From contig NC_049984.1 of assembly GCF_000003815.2 (NCBI RefSeq), positions 8,620,238 to 8,670,077 of the forward strand: a DNA stretch of 49,840 nucleotides, read 5' to 3'. The DNA comes from Branchiostoma floridae (Eukaryota; Chordata; Leptocardii; Amphioxiformes; Branchiostomatidae). This document shows positions 33,401 through 43,350 of this stretch, piece after piece. The notes beneath the pieces are model-generated. The model searched no databases. It saw nothing but the letters and a program-made list of their open reading frames with translations, and had not been told where the DNA came from. The position numbers were made by a program, and so were the translations under genes. Each line of letters begins with the position of its first letter. Position 1 is the first letter of the stretch.

Positions 33401-36400
33401 AAGGTCTTAGTAGTGTATCTAGTCCAGTGGTTAGTGACCCAGCCTATTGATCTATGGATCAAGATTTCGAATCTTGGCTATGTCGCTTACAAATTTGCAG
33501 TGACATACACTACTGGACAGGGTTGCAGTCCTTAGTATTGGACATTCAGCCGTGGTCCACAGTTCAATGTAGCTAGGTAGCCTGGATTCCAGACTCCCAG
33601 TCCGATCTCAATAACACAATTGGCCTGTGTGGACCCTAGAAACAGCAAACAGTCTGTCATCCAGGCTAGGGTCTAGGGGGATTGTTACAAAGCCAGGGCT
33701 CTAGCCAGCGTCCGTTTTTCCATCAATTGACGGAAATTTGCTGCATGTGACGGAAAAAATTTTAAAACAATCCGTCACCCTTGATGGACAAAAATCTGAT
33801 AAAAGCTCCTTGGTGGAAGCTACAGGCGGCTTGGGGATGCTGTCCACGGCCGTAAAAGCCACATACTGTTTGTTTTGTTATTGTTATGATTGTTGACAAT
33901 GTGTGTCGGTGCCCTTTCGCATACGATAATCTCATCAAAACCCGTTTTTCAAGGCCTCAGTTCAGTCTCTCTAACTCCTGGAATAGTGTTTTCGCGACAA
34001 GGGGAATTGGCTGACGGAAAAAAATTTTGAGCTGGCTAGAGCCATGTACAAAGCATATAAGATATGCAAGTTCTGTTCTAGTTCTACATTAGAAGAATAC
34101 ACTAAAATTCTGGACTTTCTCTGTTTCCAGGCTGCAGACACTCTGGCTGTCAGACAGAAGAGAAGAATCTATGACATCACCAATGTTCTGGAGGGCATCG
34201 GTCTCATCGAGAAGAAATCTAAAAACAGTATTCAATGGAAGTAAGTCTGCAGCAGTTACTCAATCATTTTCTGCAAGAGGTCTTTATTACGGCTTGGCAA
34301 TAAGTGAAACTGTTGTATACACTCTTCTGCATCAATGCCCACTGCCATTATGGGATTCTAACACCTTGAAGTTACCCACTTATGTCTGTCTTAGATATAG
34401 GCCAGACTTCCAGGCTAATCTCCAAGCAGACCCCACAGTAGCATAAGATAGTATCAAAAGCTGGCAGAGGAGTGAAGCCGGCCTAGGAGTGTGTTCCACT
34501 AGTGTACACCTCATGGTTGACTACACTCCTTGGCCAGTTTGGTACTATCTTATGCCAATGTAGGATCTGCTTGGAGATTATTCCAGGCTGCAGTACCATC
34601 ATGGATCAATAGTTGGCACTTCAGTACCATGGAGATGCAGTTTGTTCTTCAGATGAATGTGTTTTATGAAAATTTATTAATGAAAACTTGACCACTCTGG
34701 CAACTAGCAATGGAGCACCATGAGTTCTTGCGTGTGACAAAGCATGCCTTGTTAGGGCATGCATACATACGTACATATATAAAAATATATGATATCCAGA
34801 AATATTTGAATAATTACTTGCTGCTTTATGGGCTGTAATTCAAATGCTCCAGGCTGCTATTATTGCAACATGTTAATGCCAATCAATAAATCAATCCATT
34901 AATAAACCCTTACTACTACTACTACCCCAGGGGCGCAGGTCCAGGCTGTAACACCACAGAGATCTCCAACCGTCTGGGTGAGCTGAAGGATGAGCTGGAG
35001 GCCCTGGAGAGGAAGGAGGCTGAGCTGGACCAGCAGCGGCTCTGGGTGCAGCAGAGCATCAAGAACGTGACGGAAGACGTGGAGAACCACCGGCTGGCCT
35101 ACGTCACGCACGAGGACCTCTGCAGGTGTTTCAGAGGTGAGGGCTTGCGGTGGCACAAAAAAATAACTTCTACTGGTGTACTGGTGGACTCTACTTTTTG
35201 ACATATATCGGGATCTTTAACTTGCTCAAGATGTGGCTCCCCTCAAATGGAGCCTCCAGCTTTATGTCCCATACGAGAGACCAAAGGCTAGGAACTCATT
35301 TTTTACCCATGTCCAGTTGGGATATGGGTGGAAAGTGCCTTTCTTGAAGGGCACAACATTGAGGCTTGCTAGCAATTTGAAGTCAACAACTCTGATCACA
35401 AGACCACCTTGCTATCTCAAAGTTGTAACCGTGCTGTGATTTTCCTTTCCTTTTTTTCCCATCCCAATCAGGAGACACACTTCTAGCGGTCCAGGCCCCC
35501 TCAGGGACACAGTTAGAGGTGCCCATCCCAGAGGCAGCGTCACAACCACAGGGCAAGAAGTACCAGATTCACCTCAAGAGTCACTCCGGTCCCATCTACG
35601 TCCTGCTGGTCAACAAGGACACGTCCAGCTCCAGCCCGGTGGTGGTGCCGGTCCCCCCGCCGGACATGCCGGGCGTACAGCAACCGGGCACACCAGCTAA
35701 AGTACCGCAGCAGACGGTTCCACTGGTACAGCAAGGTGAGTGTGTTAGTTAGTGCACTCTAACCGGTACCCCCGGCTAAAGTACCACAGCAGACAGTACC
35801 ACTCGTACAGCAAGGTGAGCGTGTTAGTTAGTGCACTCTAACCGGTACCCCCGGCTAAAGTACCACAGCAGACAGTACCACTCGTACAGCAAGGTGAGTG
35901 TGTTAGTTAGTGCACTCTAACCGGTGCCCCCGGCTAAAGTACCACAGCAGACAGTACCACTCGTACAGCAAGGTGAGCGTGTTAGTTAGTGCACTCTAAC
36001 CGGTGCCCCCGGCTAAAGTACCACAGCAGACAGTACCACTCGTACAGCAAGGTGAGTGTGTTAGTTAGTGCACTCTAACCGGTACCCCCGGCTAAAGTAC
36101 CACAGCAGACAGTACCACTCGTACAGCAAGGTGAGCGTGTTAGTTAGTGCACTCTAACCGGTGCCCCCGGCTAAAGTACCACAGCAGACAGTACCACTCG
36201 TACAGCAAGGTGAGTGTGTTAGTTAGTGCACTCTAACCGGTGCCCCCGGCTTAAGTACCACAGCAGACGGTACCACTGGTACAGCAAGGTGAGGGCATCA
36301 GCTTCTTATTATTATTAGGTATTGGGGATATTGGGTACTCTCTCTTCACAGCTAGGGGCTGAATTGTGAGCAGTTTACAATTTCATGTTTACCAGAGGAC

Positions 36401-39115
36401 CTGCTCTCCGGGTAGGTGGCACATGGTCAGGGTACGGGGCCACAGTACCCTTGTTCCCACTTTAAACATGATTGAATTGGTGATGATTTTCTCTTATAGT
36501 TTTAATGGATGTGAACATAAGACAAACCAAGCCTGGGAAAGAATGGACTGGATGTTCTGTCCAGTGGTTTAGCAGCACTTTTTATTTTTGTTGGATTTTT
36601 CTTTTTTCTCACACATGTATTAGTTTTGGGGTCTCCAGAGGATGTCATCCATGAAATTAAGTAGGTATGGCCTAAATAACAATCCAAACCAACCTAAATA
36701 ACCATAAACTAAAGATGTTCCTCACATGTATGTTGCAGGTGTCTCCGCCCCAGGCAAGTCTGGGCTCCCACAAACAGTAGCAGCCTCCCCCATGGACACC
36801 ATGAGTTTACCTGCCCCCACCCAACCCTCACCTGTCAAACCTGGTCTGGCACCAACACTGGGTGAGTCTTCTGGTCTATAGAACTGGGTATCAAAAGCAA
36901 ACTGCACCCCCATCATACTTCTTTCAACCAGAAATCACTGCAGTGATGGCATGGTGAAGACATGTTCTCAATTTTTGGTAGTAGGCCAAGAATGTGTACC
37001 AAAGCATTGGCCATCTGAGACTGTGCAGTGTTTTAAAGCAGGTAACTTAAGTTTCATGCAGTAATGCAGCACCCAAAATGTTGAGCAGTACATTGGGTAG
37101 TTGTCAAGAAAATAATGTCTGAAATATGCACACCCTGTAGGGTAATACTGAACAGTTTCACATGGCCTGTCCTCTGGTACACATTCTTGACCAGCTCTCG
37201 ACCAAATGGGCCGGCATTGTCCAATCTGACCTAGTATTGAAAACACCCTAGCACCATGTTGTAATTTCTGGGCAAAAGTGGTTTGTATCATTGCAATTGA
37301 CAAGCATGTTAAGTCATGATACTAGTGACATATTTACTGTAATTTACCTAGAATCATTCTTACCTTTCTGCTAAAAGGAAAGAAGCCATCATCAATGAAG
37401 GTTAGACATCCAGGTAATAAGATATGCCAAAAAGCAACCAAAGTCATATCCAGTTACTTGAGTAACTGTTTTATGAAAGAAGCCATCATTTCTGTACCAC
37501 AGCGTTGTTCTTATACATATCGTTTGATCCTCAGGTGGAGAAATTCATGCTTTCGGGGACATCGGTGGACTCTTCGACCCCTCAAAAGGTACATATTGCT
37601 TGAATGTAACTGGTGCATGTGCCATTCTCTGTTCTAGATATATCCACAGCCTATTTGGGGTACTAGTATATAAGTTTGGAACCATCTGAAAGTTAAGACA
37701 AGAATGTTCCATGTTTCCCATGTTGTATTGTCAAGAAATCATTGATAATGACCTGTTCCAAATAACAAAACCTGTTTTATAATTGCCTCTTTCCATGAAC
37801 CCTAACAACATGGGATTCTGACACTTTCTGGATGCCATCTTCCTTCCCATAAGGTGGGGTCACTCCTGCGTATATATTTAAGACCGTATGAGGCGCGCAT
37901 GGGAGTATTTACCTCCACCAGGCCCCACAGGCCGTTGGAAAAATAATAGAAACTGGACAAACGTAAACAGGTAACATGTCAGACGAGTTAGCTTGGTTGC
38001 TAACCATACTTCTCGGTCAGCTAACTCATCTGGCATGTTATGTATCTATATTTGTCCAATTTGTACTATTTTCTCTGCGACCTGTGGAGTCTGGTAGAGA
38101 CTAAGAGCTTCATACGCACCTCAAACGGACTTGAATATATACGCATGTGTGACCCCACCTATAGGTTTTAACTTATATAATCCAGGCAGTTCAAAAACTG
38201 CAGTACCAACATGGATTACTAGTTGGTGCTTCAGTACCACCAAGTTGCAGAATTCCAAAACATGAAATACTTCCTGATTAAAAAAAAGTAGTACTCATTA
38301 CATGTGATATTCACTTATACAAAATATGTCACCTACAATTTTTTCCCGGTATAAATAAAACTAAAACACAAGCATGTCCATATTTGCTAGCAAATACATA
38401 TTTCTACATTAACCTTTACCAACTTGTCCTTTGTTTTTTTTTATAGATCCATCCATGGATGGAGAGTTTATAGATGAACTGATGGCATCAGAAGGTAAGT
38501 TTTGTCTTTAATTTAGGAGCACTAAAACTCCTATTGTAATGTTATGAGCTTGCTATAGCTTGAAGTAAATCTTAGCACAAGTGTTCAGAACATTAAAAAG
38601 ATTCTACTCTAGTTCATGTTGACTTAAGGGAAAATACTACCGATAGATGGTTAGACGGTTGCATGATTGCTCCTTTGTGTTACCGGTTTTGTTTCATAAA
38701 GAGTGTAAAAGAACTCAGTTCAGTCACTGTACAGACTGACAGATATGGTATTGCAAGTCCTTGTCATGAGATTATCTCAGCATCCACACGTACGGCAGCC
38801 TGTGAGAAGGAAATGGAGTAATGGGATACTTGTAGAATTGGAAGTCTACTTTGGCTTGGGTTCCAGTGTTGTTGTGGTAGTCATGACTCATGGCTACACA
38901 CATACAGTTATATCAGGTTGTTAGGGTACAAAGACCCACGTAGAGCATATTTTGATTGTAAAATGTTGTGACTGTTGAAACTGTGTTTTGTTTTTGTAGC
39001 TTTCGCACCTCTCCTGAGGTTGTCTCCGCCCCCTGGTGACCATGACTACCATTTCAACTTGGACGACTCGGAAGGCGTCTGCGACCTCTTCGATGTCCCC
39101 ATGTTGGACCTCTAG
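27443..39115 (+). CDS. E2F4/5: E2F transcription factor, E2F4/5 class (complete, eight coding exons)
   Basis: Exons: 27443-27565, 34131-34240, 34931-35136, 35472-35735, 36739-36861, 37535-37588, 38447-38494 and 39000-39115 (TAG). All junctions are GT/AG and in phase, giving 347 residues, close to E2F5 length. Residues 12-78 form the winged-helix DNA-binding domain ([19 protein letters not shown] in exon 1, [20 protein letters not shown] in exon 2). Exon 3 holds the leucine-zipper/marked-box dimerisation region for DP partners (GCNTTEI, then a Glu/Leu-rich coiled coil, then [20 protein letters not shown]). Exon 4 continues the marked box ([27 protein letters not shown]) and a Pro-rich linker. 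The last exon is the transactivation/pocket-protein binding end ([20 protein letters not shown], then [10 protein letters not shown]). The absence of a cyclin A-binding N-terminus and the start just before SRHEKS place it with E2F4/E2F5, which repress cell-cycle genes with p107/p130. A second in-frame ATG lies two codons later. Oddities: a 79-bp array duplicates the exon 4 donor, and intron 1 (6.6 kb) holds nested transposons and a candidate antisense gene. Confidence 0.95.
27973..28066 (-). CDS. Possible terminal exon of the antisense gene in E2F intron 1
   Basis: The minus strand has a fair acceptor (TGGTTTGTTTGCCCAG) followed by a frame that, if entered with one base, reads [20 protein letters not shown] and ends GDMGSNL with a TAG stop. 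The phase agrees with the donor of the exon at 31133-31269, a one-in-three chance. The GC content is well above its surroundings. All three frames are largely open here, so the choice is uncertain. Confidence 0.2.
30172..30383. mobile_element. MITE with TTCGCGGT words
   Basis: A 212-bp inverted-repeat element, ends TACTGTAAATG and CATTTACAGTA. Its interior is mostly the word TTCGCGGT(G) or its inverse, seen about seven times, separated by ATTTAA-type spacers. It also carries GCGGGAAAA (30216-30224), an E2F-type site. A degenerate relative is at 14471. Confidence 0.85.
31133..31269 (-). CDS. First coding exon of an unidentified gene antisense to E2F
   Basis: The minus strand encodes [20 protein letters not shown] followed by a basic, Gln-rich stretch ([20 protein letters not shown]), then KPTSA and two bases of an Arg codon, before the donor GTATGTGTG. 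The peptide is hydrophilic with a predicted helical basic segment and no signal peptide. I do not recognise it. Two RFX X-box motifs lie upstream (31493-31505 and 31942-31955), and the composition resembles small axonemal proteins, so a ciliary role is a plausible inference. A possible terminal exon is at 27973-28066. Confidence 0.45.
31493..31505 (+). promoter_or_regulatory. RFX X-box
   Basis: GTCGCCTAGCAAC fits RYYNYY-N-RRNRAC, the X-box half-site pair bound by RFX factors that drive ciliary genes. It lies about 225 bp upstream of the minus-strand start at 31269. A motif match only. Confidence 0.5.
31942..31955 (-). promoter_or_regulatory. Second RFX X-box
   Basis: The minus strand reads GTTGTCATAGCAAC, a full match to the 14-bp X-box form with AT spacer. 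It is about 670 bp upstream of the same start at 31269. Two sites in one upstream region are more persuasive than one, although isolated X-box-like strings also occur elsewhere in the window. Confidence 0.45.
32258..32510 (-). mobile_element. tRNA-derived SINE split by a MITE
   Basis: On the minus strand, sequence from about 32510 reads TTGGCTTAGTGGTGAATGGC, a good Pol III A box (TGGCNNAGTGG). After the MITE, the other flank reads GGTCTGGGTTCGAATCCC, a perfect B box (GGTTCGAATCC). A and B boxes of one tRNA-like head are therefore split by the MITE at 32300-32465. The downstream SINE body ends near 32258 and I cannot name its family. Confidence 0.7.
32300..32465. mobile_element. MITE, TAATCTCCAAGCAGATCC family (inside the SINE)
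   Basis: A 166-bp element with ends TAATCTTCAAGCAGATCC and GGATCTGCTTGGAGATTA. The interior contains GTAGCATAAGATAGTATCAA on one side and TTTGGTACTATCTTATGCC on the other, shared by the copies at 34416 and 48298. It is flanked by ACCAGCTT on both sides (one extra T at the right), an 8-bp target duplication. Confidence 0.85.
33409..33560 (+). mobile_element. tRNA-derived SINE
   Basis: TAGTCCAGTGGTTAG resembles an A box and GATTTCGAATC a B box about 35 bp later, the layout of a tRNA-derived Pol III promoter. The tail GTCCTTAGTATTGGACATTC followed by AGCCGTGGTCC resembles the conserved Meta-type domain known from many animal SINEs. Family assignment is from memory of that domain and should be treated as provisional. 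Confidence 0.6.
33694..34046. mobile_element. hAT-like MITE with TGACGGAAA words
   Basis: A 353-bp element with ends CAGGGCTCTAGCCAGC and GCTGGCTAGAGCCATG, flanked by the perfect 8-bp direct repeat TACAAAGC (33686-33693 and 34047-34054). An 8-bp duplication and CAGGG ends are hallmarks of hAT transposons. Both ends carry the word TGACGGAAA / TCCGTCA several times. It sits directly upstream of E2F exon 2. Confidence 0.9.
34345..34645. repeat. Interspersed repeat, copy A (split by a MITE)
   Basis: Flanks of the MITE at 34416-34580 together resemble the flanks of the different MITE at 37852-38160: ATGGGATTCTAACACC, CCAGGC, then CTGCAGTACCATCATGGAT and CTTCAGTACC. An unknown SINE-like repeat with two separate MITE insertions is the simplest account. 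It lies in E2F intron 2. Confidence 0.6.
34416..34580. mobile_element. MITE, TAATCTCCAAGCAGATCC family
   Basis: A 165-bp element with ends TAATCTCCAAGCAGACCC and GGATCTGCTTGGAGATTA, flanked by perfect 8-bp direct repeats TTCCAGGC (34408-34415 and 34581-34588). The interior matches the copy at 32300 closely (ATAGTATCAAAAGCTGGCAG). In E2F intron 2. Confidence 0.92.
35736..36288 (+). repeat. 79-bp minisatellite duplicating the E2F exon 4 splice donor
   Basis: Seven tandem units of exactly 79 bp, starting at 35736, 35815, 35894, 35973, 36052, 36131 and 36210, immediately after exon 4. Each unit copies about 37 bp of the exon's 3' end (GTACCACAGCAGACAGTACC ... GTACAGCAAG), the donor GTGAG and about 40 bp of intron. 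The sixth donor base alternates T, C, T, C, T, C, T, so the array grew as 158-bp dimers. The last unit returns to the parental CAGACGG and CTGGTACAG. Use of any downstream donor would add a frame that stops after GECVS, so only the first donor gives the full protein. Confidence 0.95.
37805..38255. repeat. Interspersed repeat, copy B (split by a MITE)
   Basis: Second copy of the repeat at 34345-34645: CATGGGATTCTGACAC on the left, CTGCAGTACCAACATGGAT and CTTCAGTACCACCAAGTTGC on the right. Interrupted by the MITE at 37852-38160. In E2F intron 6. Confidence 0.6.
37852..38160. mobile_element. MITE, AGGTGGGGTCAC family
   Basis: A 309-bp element with ends AGGTGGGGTCAC and GTGACCCCACCT, and matching inner sequence (GCGTATATATTTAAG / TTGAATATATACGC). 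A second internal inverted pair flanks the centre (AACATGTCAGACGAGTTAGC / GCTAACTCATCTGGCATGTT). Flanked by ATA on both sides. Inserted into an older repeat inside E2F intron 6. Confidence 0.85.
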
Positions 39116-39303
39116 AGACAACGGCAGCTGTTCTTACAAATAAACAAACAAACAAGCGAAGATCACATCTGGAAAGGACCTGTTTGTTGCTGAATAAGCT
39201 ACTGTACAGTTTTGTTGGACAGGATATGGTTTTTATGTAGGTAGAAGTACTACACATATTATCTGTATATATAGAAGTAGCCAAGATGACTTGACAAACA
39301 AAC

Positions 39304-39309
39304 AATAAA
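39304..39309 (+). terminator. Polyadenylation signal (AATAAA) after E2F
   Basis: First canonical AATAAA downstream of the E2F stop codon. Whether it is the main site cannot be told from sequence. Confidence 0.5.
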
Positions 39310-39850
39310 AGTACCATCATTCTCCACCTGCTGGTTAGTATCAGGTGCAGTACCATTACTAGGCAACAGGTGTCTCTTCTGTACAAAGATTTGTCACCAC
39401 TCATTCAGGCACAAATCGAAATGTCACTAAAAAGCATATTTCTGCTATTCTTTACAGTGTATTCTTTCTTGTGTATCCGTCTAGATGTTGTGTTTTCATG
39501 ATTGATTTTAACAAGAGCATCCGTTGGCAAGGGATGTAAAAAAAAAAGACGGATCAAGTTTTATATTAGCTGTAGGAATTATTTTGTATATGTAGAGTTG
39601 AAACATGTTATTTGTAACTGATGTTATGGTGCTGAGTCTATTGTGTAATGACCTTTCTGTAACACAAGTCTTTGTATGGCTGCTTACATGCCTACCAGCC
39701 ATCAGCAGTTTACTTTTGTCTCAAAATCATCTGATAATTTAGACATCACCATGACTAATGGCATTGTTAATTTACCAGTAGCACTTAAGTGGTATGGCAT
39801 GTGTCAACTTCAGGTCCAATACACTACAGAGGTATTCTGTCTCTAAATGC

Positions 39851-39971
39851 TGGAAGATGTGCACACAAATTGATGATGTTTTCTAAACCTGGGAAGATGT
39901 GCACAGGAATTGATGATGTTTCCTATACCTGGGAAGATGTGCACAGGAATGGATTATGTATTCCTAAACCT
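39851..39971. repeat. 40-bp tandem repeat, three units
   Basis: Units start at 39851, 39891 and 39931, each beginning GGGAAGATGTGCACAGGAAT (first unit TGGAAGATGTGCACACAAAT) and continuing TGATGATGTTT..TAAACCT. The period is not a multiple of three, so the plus-strand frame crossing it is not repeat-encoded protein. Confidence 0.9.
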
Positions 39972-40192
39972 GATGATATATTTGGCAGAAATATCCTTAC
40001 CATGCATTGTCCAAGGTCAAATGTCTGTAAGCCTGCAAACATGCTTATCATACAATATCAGGGCAACCTAAACAATGACAAATCTCCCAGTTCAGTCATA
40101 CAAAGTGCAGTGGGCCTTAAAGCAAGAGGTGAACAAAGGGTCAGGAGTTATTTATTTTAAATAGTCTCCTTTTCACAATGATGTTAGGTGAA

Positions 40193-40376
40193 GTCTCCAA
40201 ACAGAGGTTAGGCTTCAGCTTGTTAGGCTTATCTTTTTTGGTTGTTTTTAAAATTGGCTTCCTGTTTTGTCAGGTTTACTTTTTGTCTGTAAGTCAAAGA
40301 AGAAAACCTAACAAAATAAAAAGGCAGTCAGAAAATTCATCAACAAAAAGCTAAAGCCTATTCTGTGCTAGGAGTC
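40193..40376. mobile_element. Degenerate MITE, CTCCAAGCAGAGGTTAGG type
   Basis: Left end AGTCTCCAAACAGAGGTTAG, right end AGCCTATTCTGTGCTAGGAG, with inner arms AAGCTAAAGCCT / AGGCTTCAGCTT. An eroded copy of the family at 19257 and 23229. Confidence 0.65.
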
Positions 40377-40549
40377 AGGGCAAGTTAGGTGTGTCTAGTG
40401 GTGAGTGTAGCTTATACTTCAACCAGTGTACCAAAGTTTGTCATTTTCATTACTACAAGACATAGTGTTATTCGTAAGCTATCTGTAAGTCCGAAATACA
40501 CACTATTTGTCTATACAAGCATTGTATTACCATTACATATAGATACTTT

Positions 40550-40601
40550 GCTTACGTCTAAGATCTTTAAAAAAAGCTTACTTCTAAGATCTTTAAAAAA
40601 A
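40550..40601. repeat. 26-bp tandem duplication
   Basis: GCTTACGTCTAAGATCTTT with seven A, repeated once as GCTTACTTCTAAGATCTTT with seven A, followed by GCTATCC. Confidence 0.85.
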
Positions 40602-40823
40602 GCTATCCTTTTGTACTTTGATCAAGGAATCTGGTGTGTAATATAATGTAGATATGGAAATCATTTTTTTTAAAGAGAAAATGGTTAGATTGTAGGTGTA
40701 TTTTATGAATGGTTCATATTAACATAGTAGTTATATTGTTTGAATCATTGTTTTTTAATCAAAAATTGTATAAAAAAGTCTTTGTTATAGTTAGGGAAAA
40801 TTCACGTCGAGCAACAGTCTTTG

Positions 40824-41885
40824 TTATGGCATTCTGATGGCTTTCTGCAAGCACAGGTTAGGACTCTGGAGCAGTACGAATTCCCAGCCACTGAAATCCC
40901 CCAAAGCAATCTCTGCTTGGAGAATATGTTTTGCAAATTCCTGATAATTTTTGACATAGTCTGCATTAAGCACGGTATTGCTCAAGGTGAATAGTCCCAA
41001 CCTACTTGGTTTGATGTTCATGTTTTCAATAAAATGTTTAAAATTCGGCTGTTTTTTTTCTATTGGATTGTGTGTGTACAGAGAGTGTGGAATCCTTAAC
41101 CTACAAGCAGATGTTGTGGTGTAGATCATTTTCTGGATGCAAGAACTCGTTGAGCTTTCACTGAAAAGAATGTACACATCATATCACAAAGGCTGCCTCC
41201 ATAGTTGTATACCTTAGTACCTTAGTATTGTAACGCCTGGGCTCAATGCACGTGCTCTACCCAAGAACGATAGACGTGAGGGCACTGCAAAATGTAACTT
41301 TATCTTTCCTGTCAGTACATCTTGCAAACCTTGTGTGGTGAACCTTTTGAAGTCTCCACCCCACCCCCCCCAATCGTAAATCTTACAGACCCCAAGTTGA
41401 ACCCTAGTTGAATACTTGACAAGTGTAAACCTAAAAGGCTGGCAGTCGAACTAAAAGTAAAACATGTAACATTGTAGTATAGAGTCTCTGTCTACCCTTG
41501 ACAGGATCTCACTGACAGGTTTGTGGACTAGCAAGGATCTGACAGTGCTCAGTTCGGACCACCCGGAATTTGGTATGAGACTGGGAACAGATCACCTATT
41601 TGTGCTAGCATGTTTAGTCTAGGTGAAGTGGGTTATACGGGAGAAGGCAAACATAGATTATTATCATTATTATAGATAATTCACGATGGTATCCGAAATC
41701 TCCACAAACTTAAAATTGTCTAGGTCAGAAAATATACATCCAACCTACACACGTTGAAATTTTCCACTGCTTTTATAGAAGTCAAACTCCGAGTTACTAG
41801 TAGTAACGTAGAAATAGAACCTTACAATAATAGACAAGCAACGTAGTTTGATCATTATTGTCTGCTTACACATGTATGTTTTATC
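40824..41885. other. Non-coding stretch, no gene supported
   Basis: A 117-codon minus-strand frame (40824-41177) shows no family resemblance and includes what looks like a MITE end (TCTGCTTGGAGA at 40912-40923) near its C-terminus, so I treat it as chance or repeat-derived. Confidence 0.4.
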
Positions 41886-42264
41886 NNNNNNNNNNNNNNN
41901 NNNNNNNNNNNNNNNNNNNNNNNNNNNNNNNNNNNNNNNNNNNNNNNNNNNNNNNNNNNNNNNNNNNNNNNNNNNNNNNNNNNNNNNNNNNNNNNNNNNN
42001 NNNNNNNNNNNNNNNNNNNNNNNNNNNNNNNNNNNNNNNNNNNNNNNNNNNNNNNNNNNNNNNNNNNNNNNNNNNNNNNNNNNNNNNNNNNNNNNNNNNN
42101 NNNNNNNNNNNNNNNNNNNNNNNNNNNNNNNNNNNNNNNNNNNNNNNNNNNNNNNNNNNNNNNNNNNNNNNNNNNNNNNNNNNNNNNNNNNNNNNNNNNN
42201 NNNNNNNNNNNNNNNNNNNNNNNNNNNNNNNNNNNNNNNNNNNNNNNNNNNNNNNNNNNNNNNN
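41886..42264. other. Assembly gap (379 N)
   Basis: Run of N. Any frame crossing it is artificial. Confidence 0.99.
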
Positions 42265-42503
42265 CCAACGGGGACTTGATGAGGTCCTGTCAAAGTCCGA
42301 CTCAAATATCAGAAATGCCTTCTCGCACCAGTTTGACAGATGGCAGCCGACTGATGATTTATCAGTTTGACCAGAAAAAAACAAACCTTTCAACTCAAGG
42401 TCGTGTCGTCGGCTGTAAATTCATCATCATCAGTTTTAGAGACCCAAGCCGCACGTCTCAGTGGTACCTCTATACCGACTCTATTTCCAGATGACATTGG
42501 GGG

Positions 42504-42652
42504 ATACTCTCCAAGCAGAGGTCGATGGGGGAAAATCGTGACCCTTTTCTTATTATGCCGTCTTTTTTGGTTAATCAACCCCACAGAAACAGAAGCACAA
42601 CGTTACACGAAAAAGGTCACGATTTTCCCCATCAACCTCTGTTTTTAGAGTG
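42504..42652. mobile_element. MITE, CTCTCCAAGCAGAGGTCG type
   Basis: A 149-bp element beginning ATACTCTCCAAGCAGAGGTC and ending ACCTCTGTTTTTAGAGTG. Long inner arms read GGGGAAAATCGTGACC and its inverse. It is flanked by perfect 8-bp direct repeats ATTGGGGG (42496-42503 and 42653-42660). Confidence 0.92.
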
Positions 42653-42960
42653 ATTGGGGGTATGGACAAATATAACTTGTTTTTTAATAAAAAAAAGTAC
42701 TCTCTTGAAATAAACTGAATGAGGTAAAAAAAGAAGCCGTCTTAGAAATATTATAAAGTGGAATGCCTTTCGAATTGTCAAATATTTCACTTAACGTTAT
42801 CAATTCAACTGTGACGTTTTTAAAACATTTTGTCTTATCGCTGTCTTGATTATGAGGAAAAACTTTCTCCAGGGCCCTAGAGACGCCGGTGAACAGTTTT
42901 GGGGTGTGTAGAGGATGCCATCCAAAGGATCAGTATGGGCTAACCCCACCCACAAGCACA

Positions 42961-43127
42961 TTTGGTGTGAGACTTCAGCGAATCATGCTGAATCAGTACC
43001 GCCTCCGGCCATGAATACCGTACTGGTAGTAAATTTGTCCTACAATAAATTACATACAAACCACAGATGCAGCGTGGCTGACCTAGCACTGAACTTGGGG
43101 GTGGTGGTAGACTTTTTAAAACTTAAA
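42961..43127. repeat. Duplicated block 1, copy A
   Basis: Runs from TGTGAGACTTCAGCGAATCA through CGCCTCCGGCCATGAATACC and CCTAGCACTGAACTTGGGGG. The partner is at 43351-43516 in the same orientation. Confidence 0.8.
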
Positions 43128-43197
43128 ACGTCTTGTTGCTGTCGTGTTTTGTGCAGCCAACATGATTGCACGCTTGAGATTTTTGGCCGTTTCATTG

Positions 43198-43340
43198 ACC
43201 CTTTTGGCCATTTTAGAACAGTGACGACCGACAAAAGTTTTTGCACCTTTTCTCTCAAGTTCAGGACAGCGCATTAATGTTCTTGCAGGTGCGTTCATCA
43301 CAGAAACAGGTTCAAACATTTGTAGAACTATTCAATATTT
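43198..43340. repeat. Duplicated block 2, copy A
   Basis: Contains AGTGACGACCGACAAAAG and CTTGCAGGTGCGTTCATCAC then AGAAACAGGTTCAAACATTT. The partner is at 44467-44610 in the same orientation. Confidence 0.8.
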
Positions 43341-43350
43341 CACAATCACA

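Larger units (their letters stand above)
27566..34130. other. E2F intron 1 and its contents
   Basis: The 6.6-kb first intron. It contains a GC-rich island (27973-28130), a MITE (30172-30383), the first exon of an antisense gene (31133-31269), a SINE interrupted by a MITE (about 32258-32510), a tRNA-type SINE (33409-33560) and a hAT-like MITE (33694-34046) that ends 84 bp before exon 2. The stretch 28250-30170 shows nothing I can name. Confidence 0.7.
39116..40190 (+). other. E2F 3' UTR and downstream DNA
   Basis: A polyadenylation signal AATAAA lies at 39304-39309, about 190 bp after the stop. Further A/T-rich sequence follows with no new gene. The 40-bp tandem repeat at 39851 lies in it. 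Confidence 0.55.

Noticed and set aside
35736-36288. CRISPR-like array
   Set aside because: Regular 79-bp spacing, but the units are entire tandem copies without unique spacers, in a eukaryotic gene.
40824-41177. 117-codon minus-strand frame
   Set aside because: No domain; includes a MITE end near its C-terminus.
41745-42393. Long frames of 137-186 codons
   Set aside because: They consist mostly of assembly-gap N.
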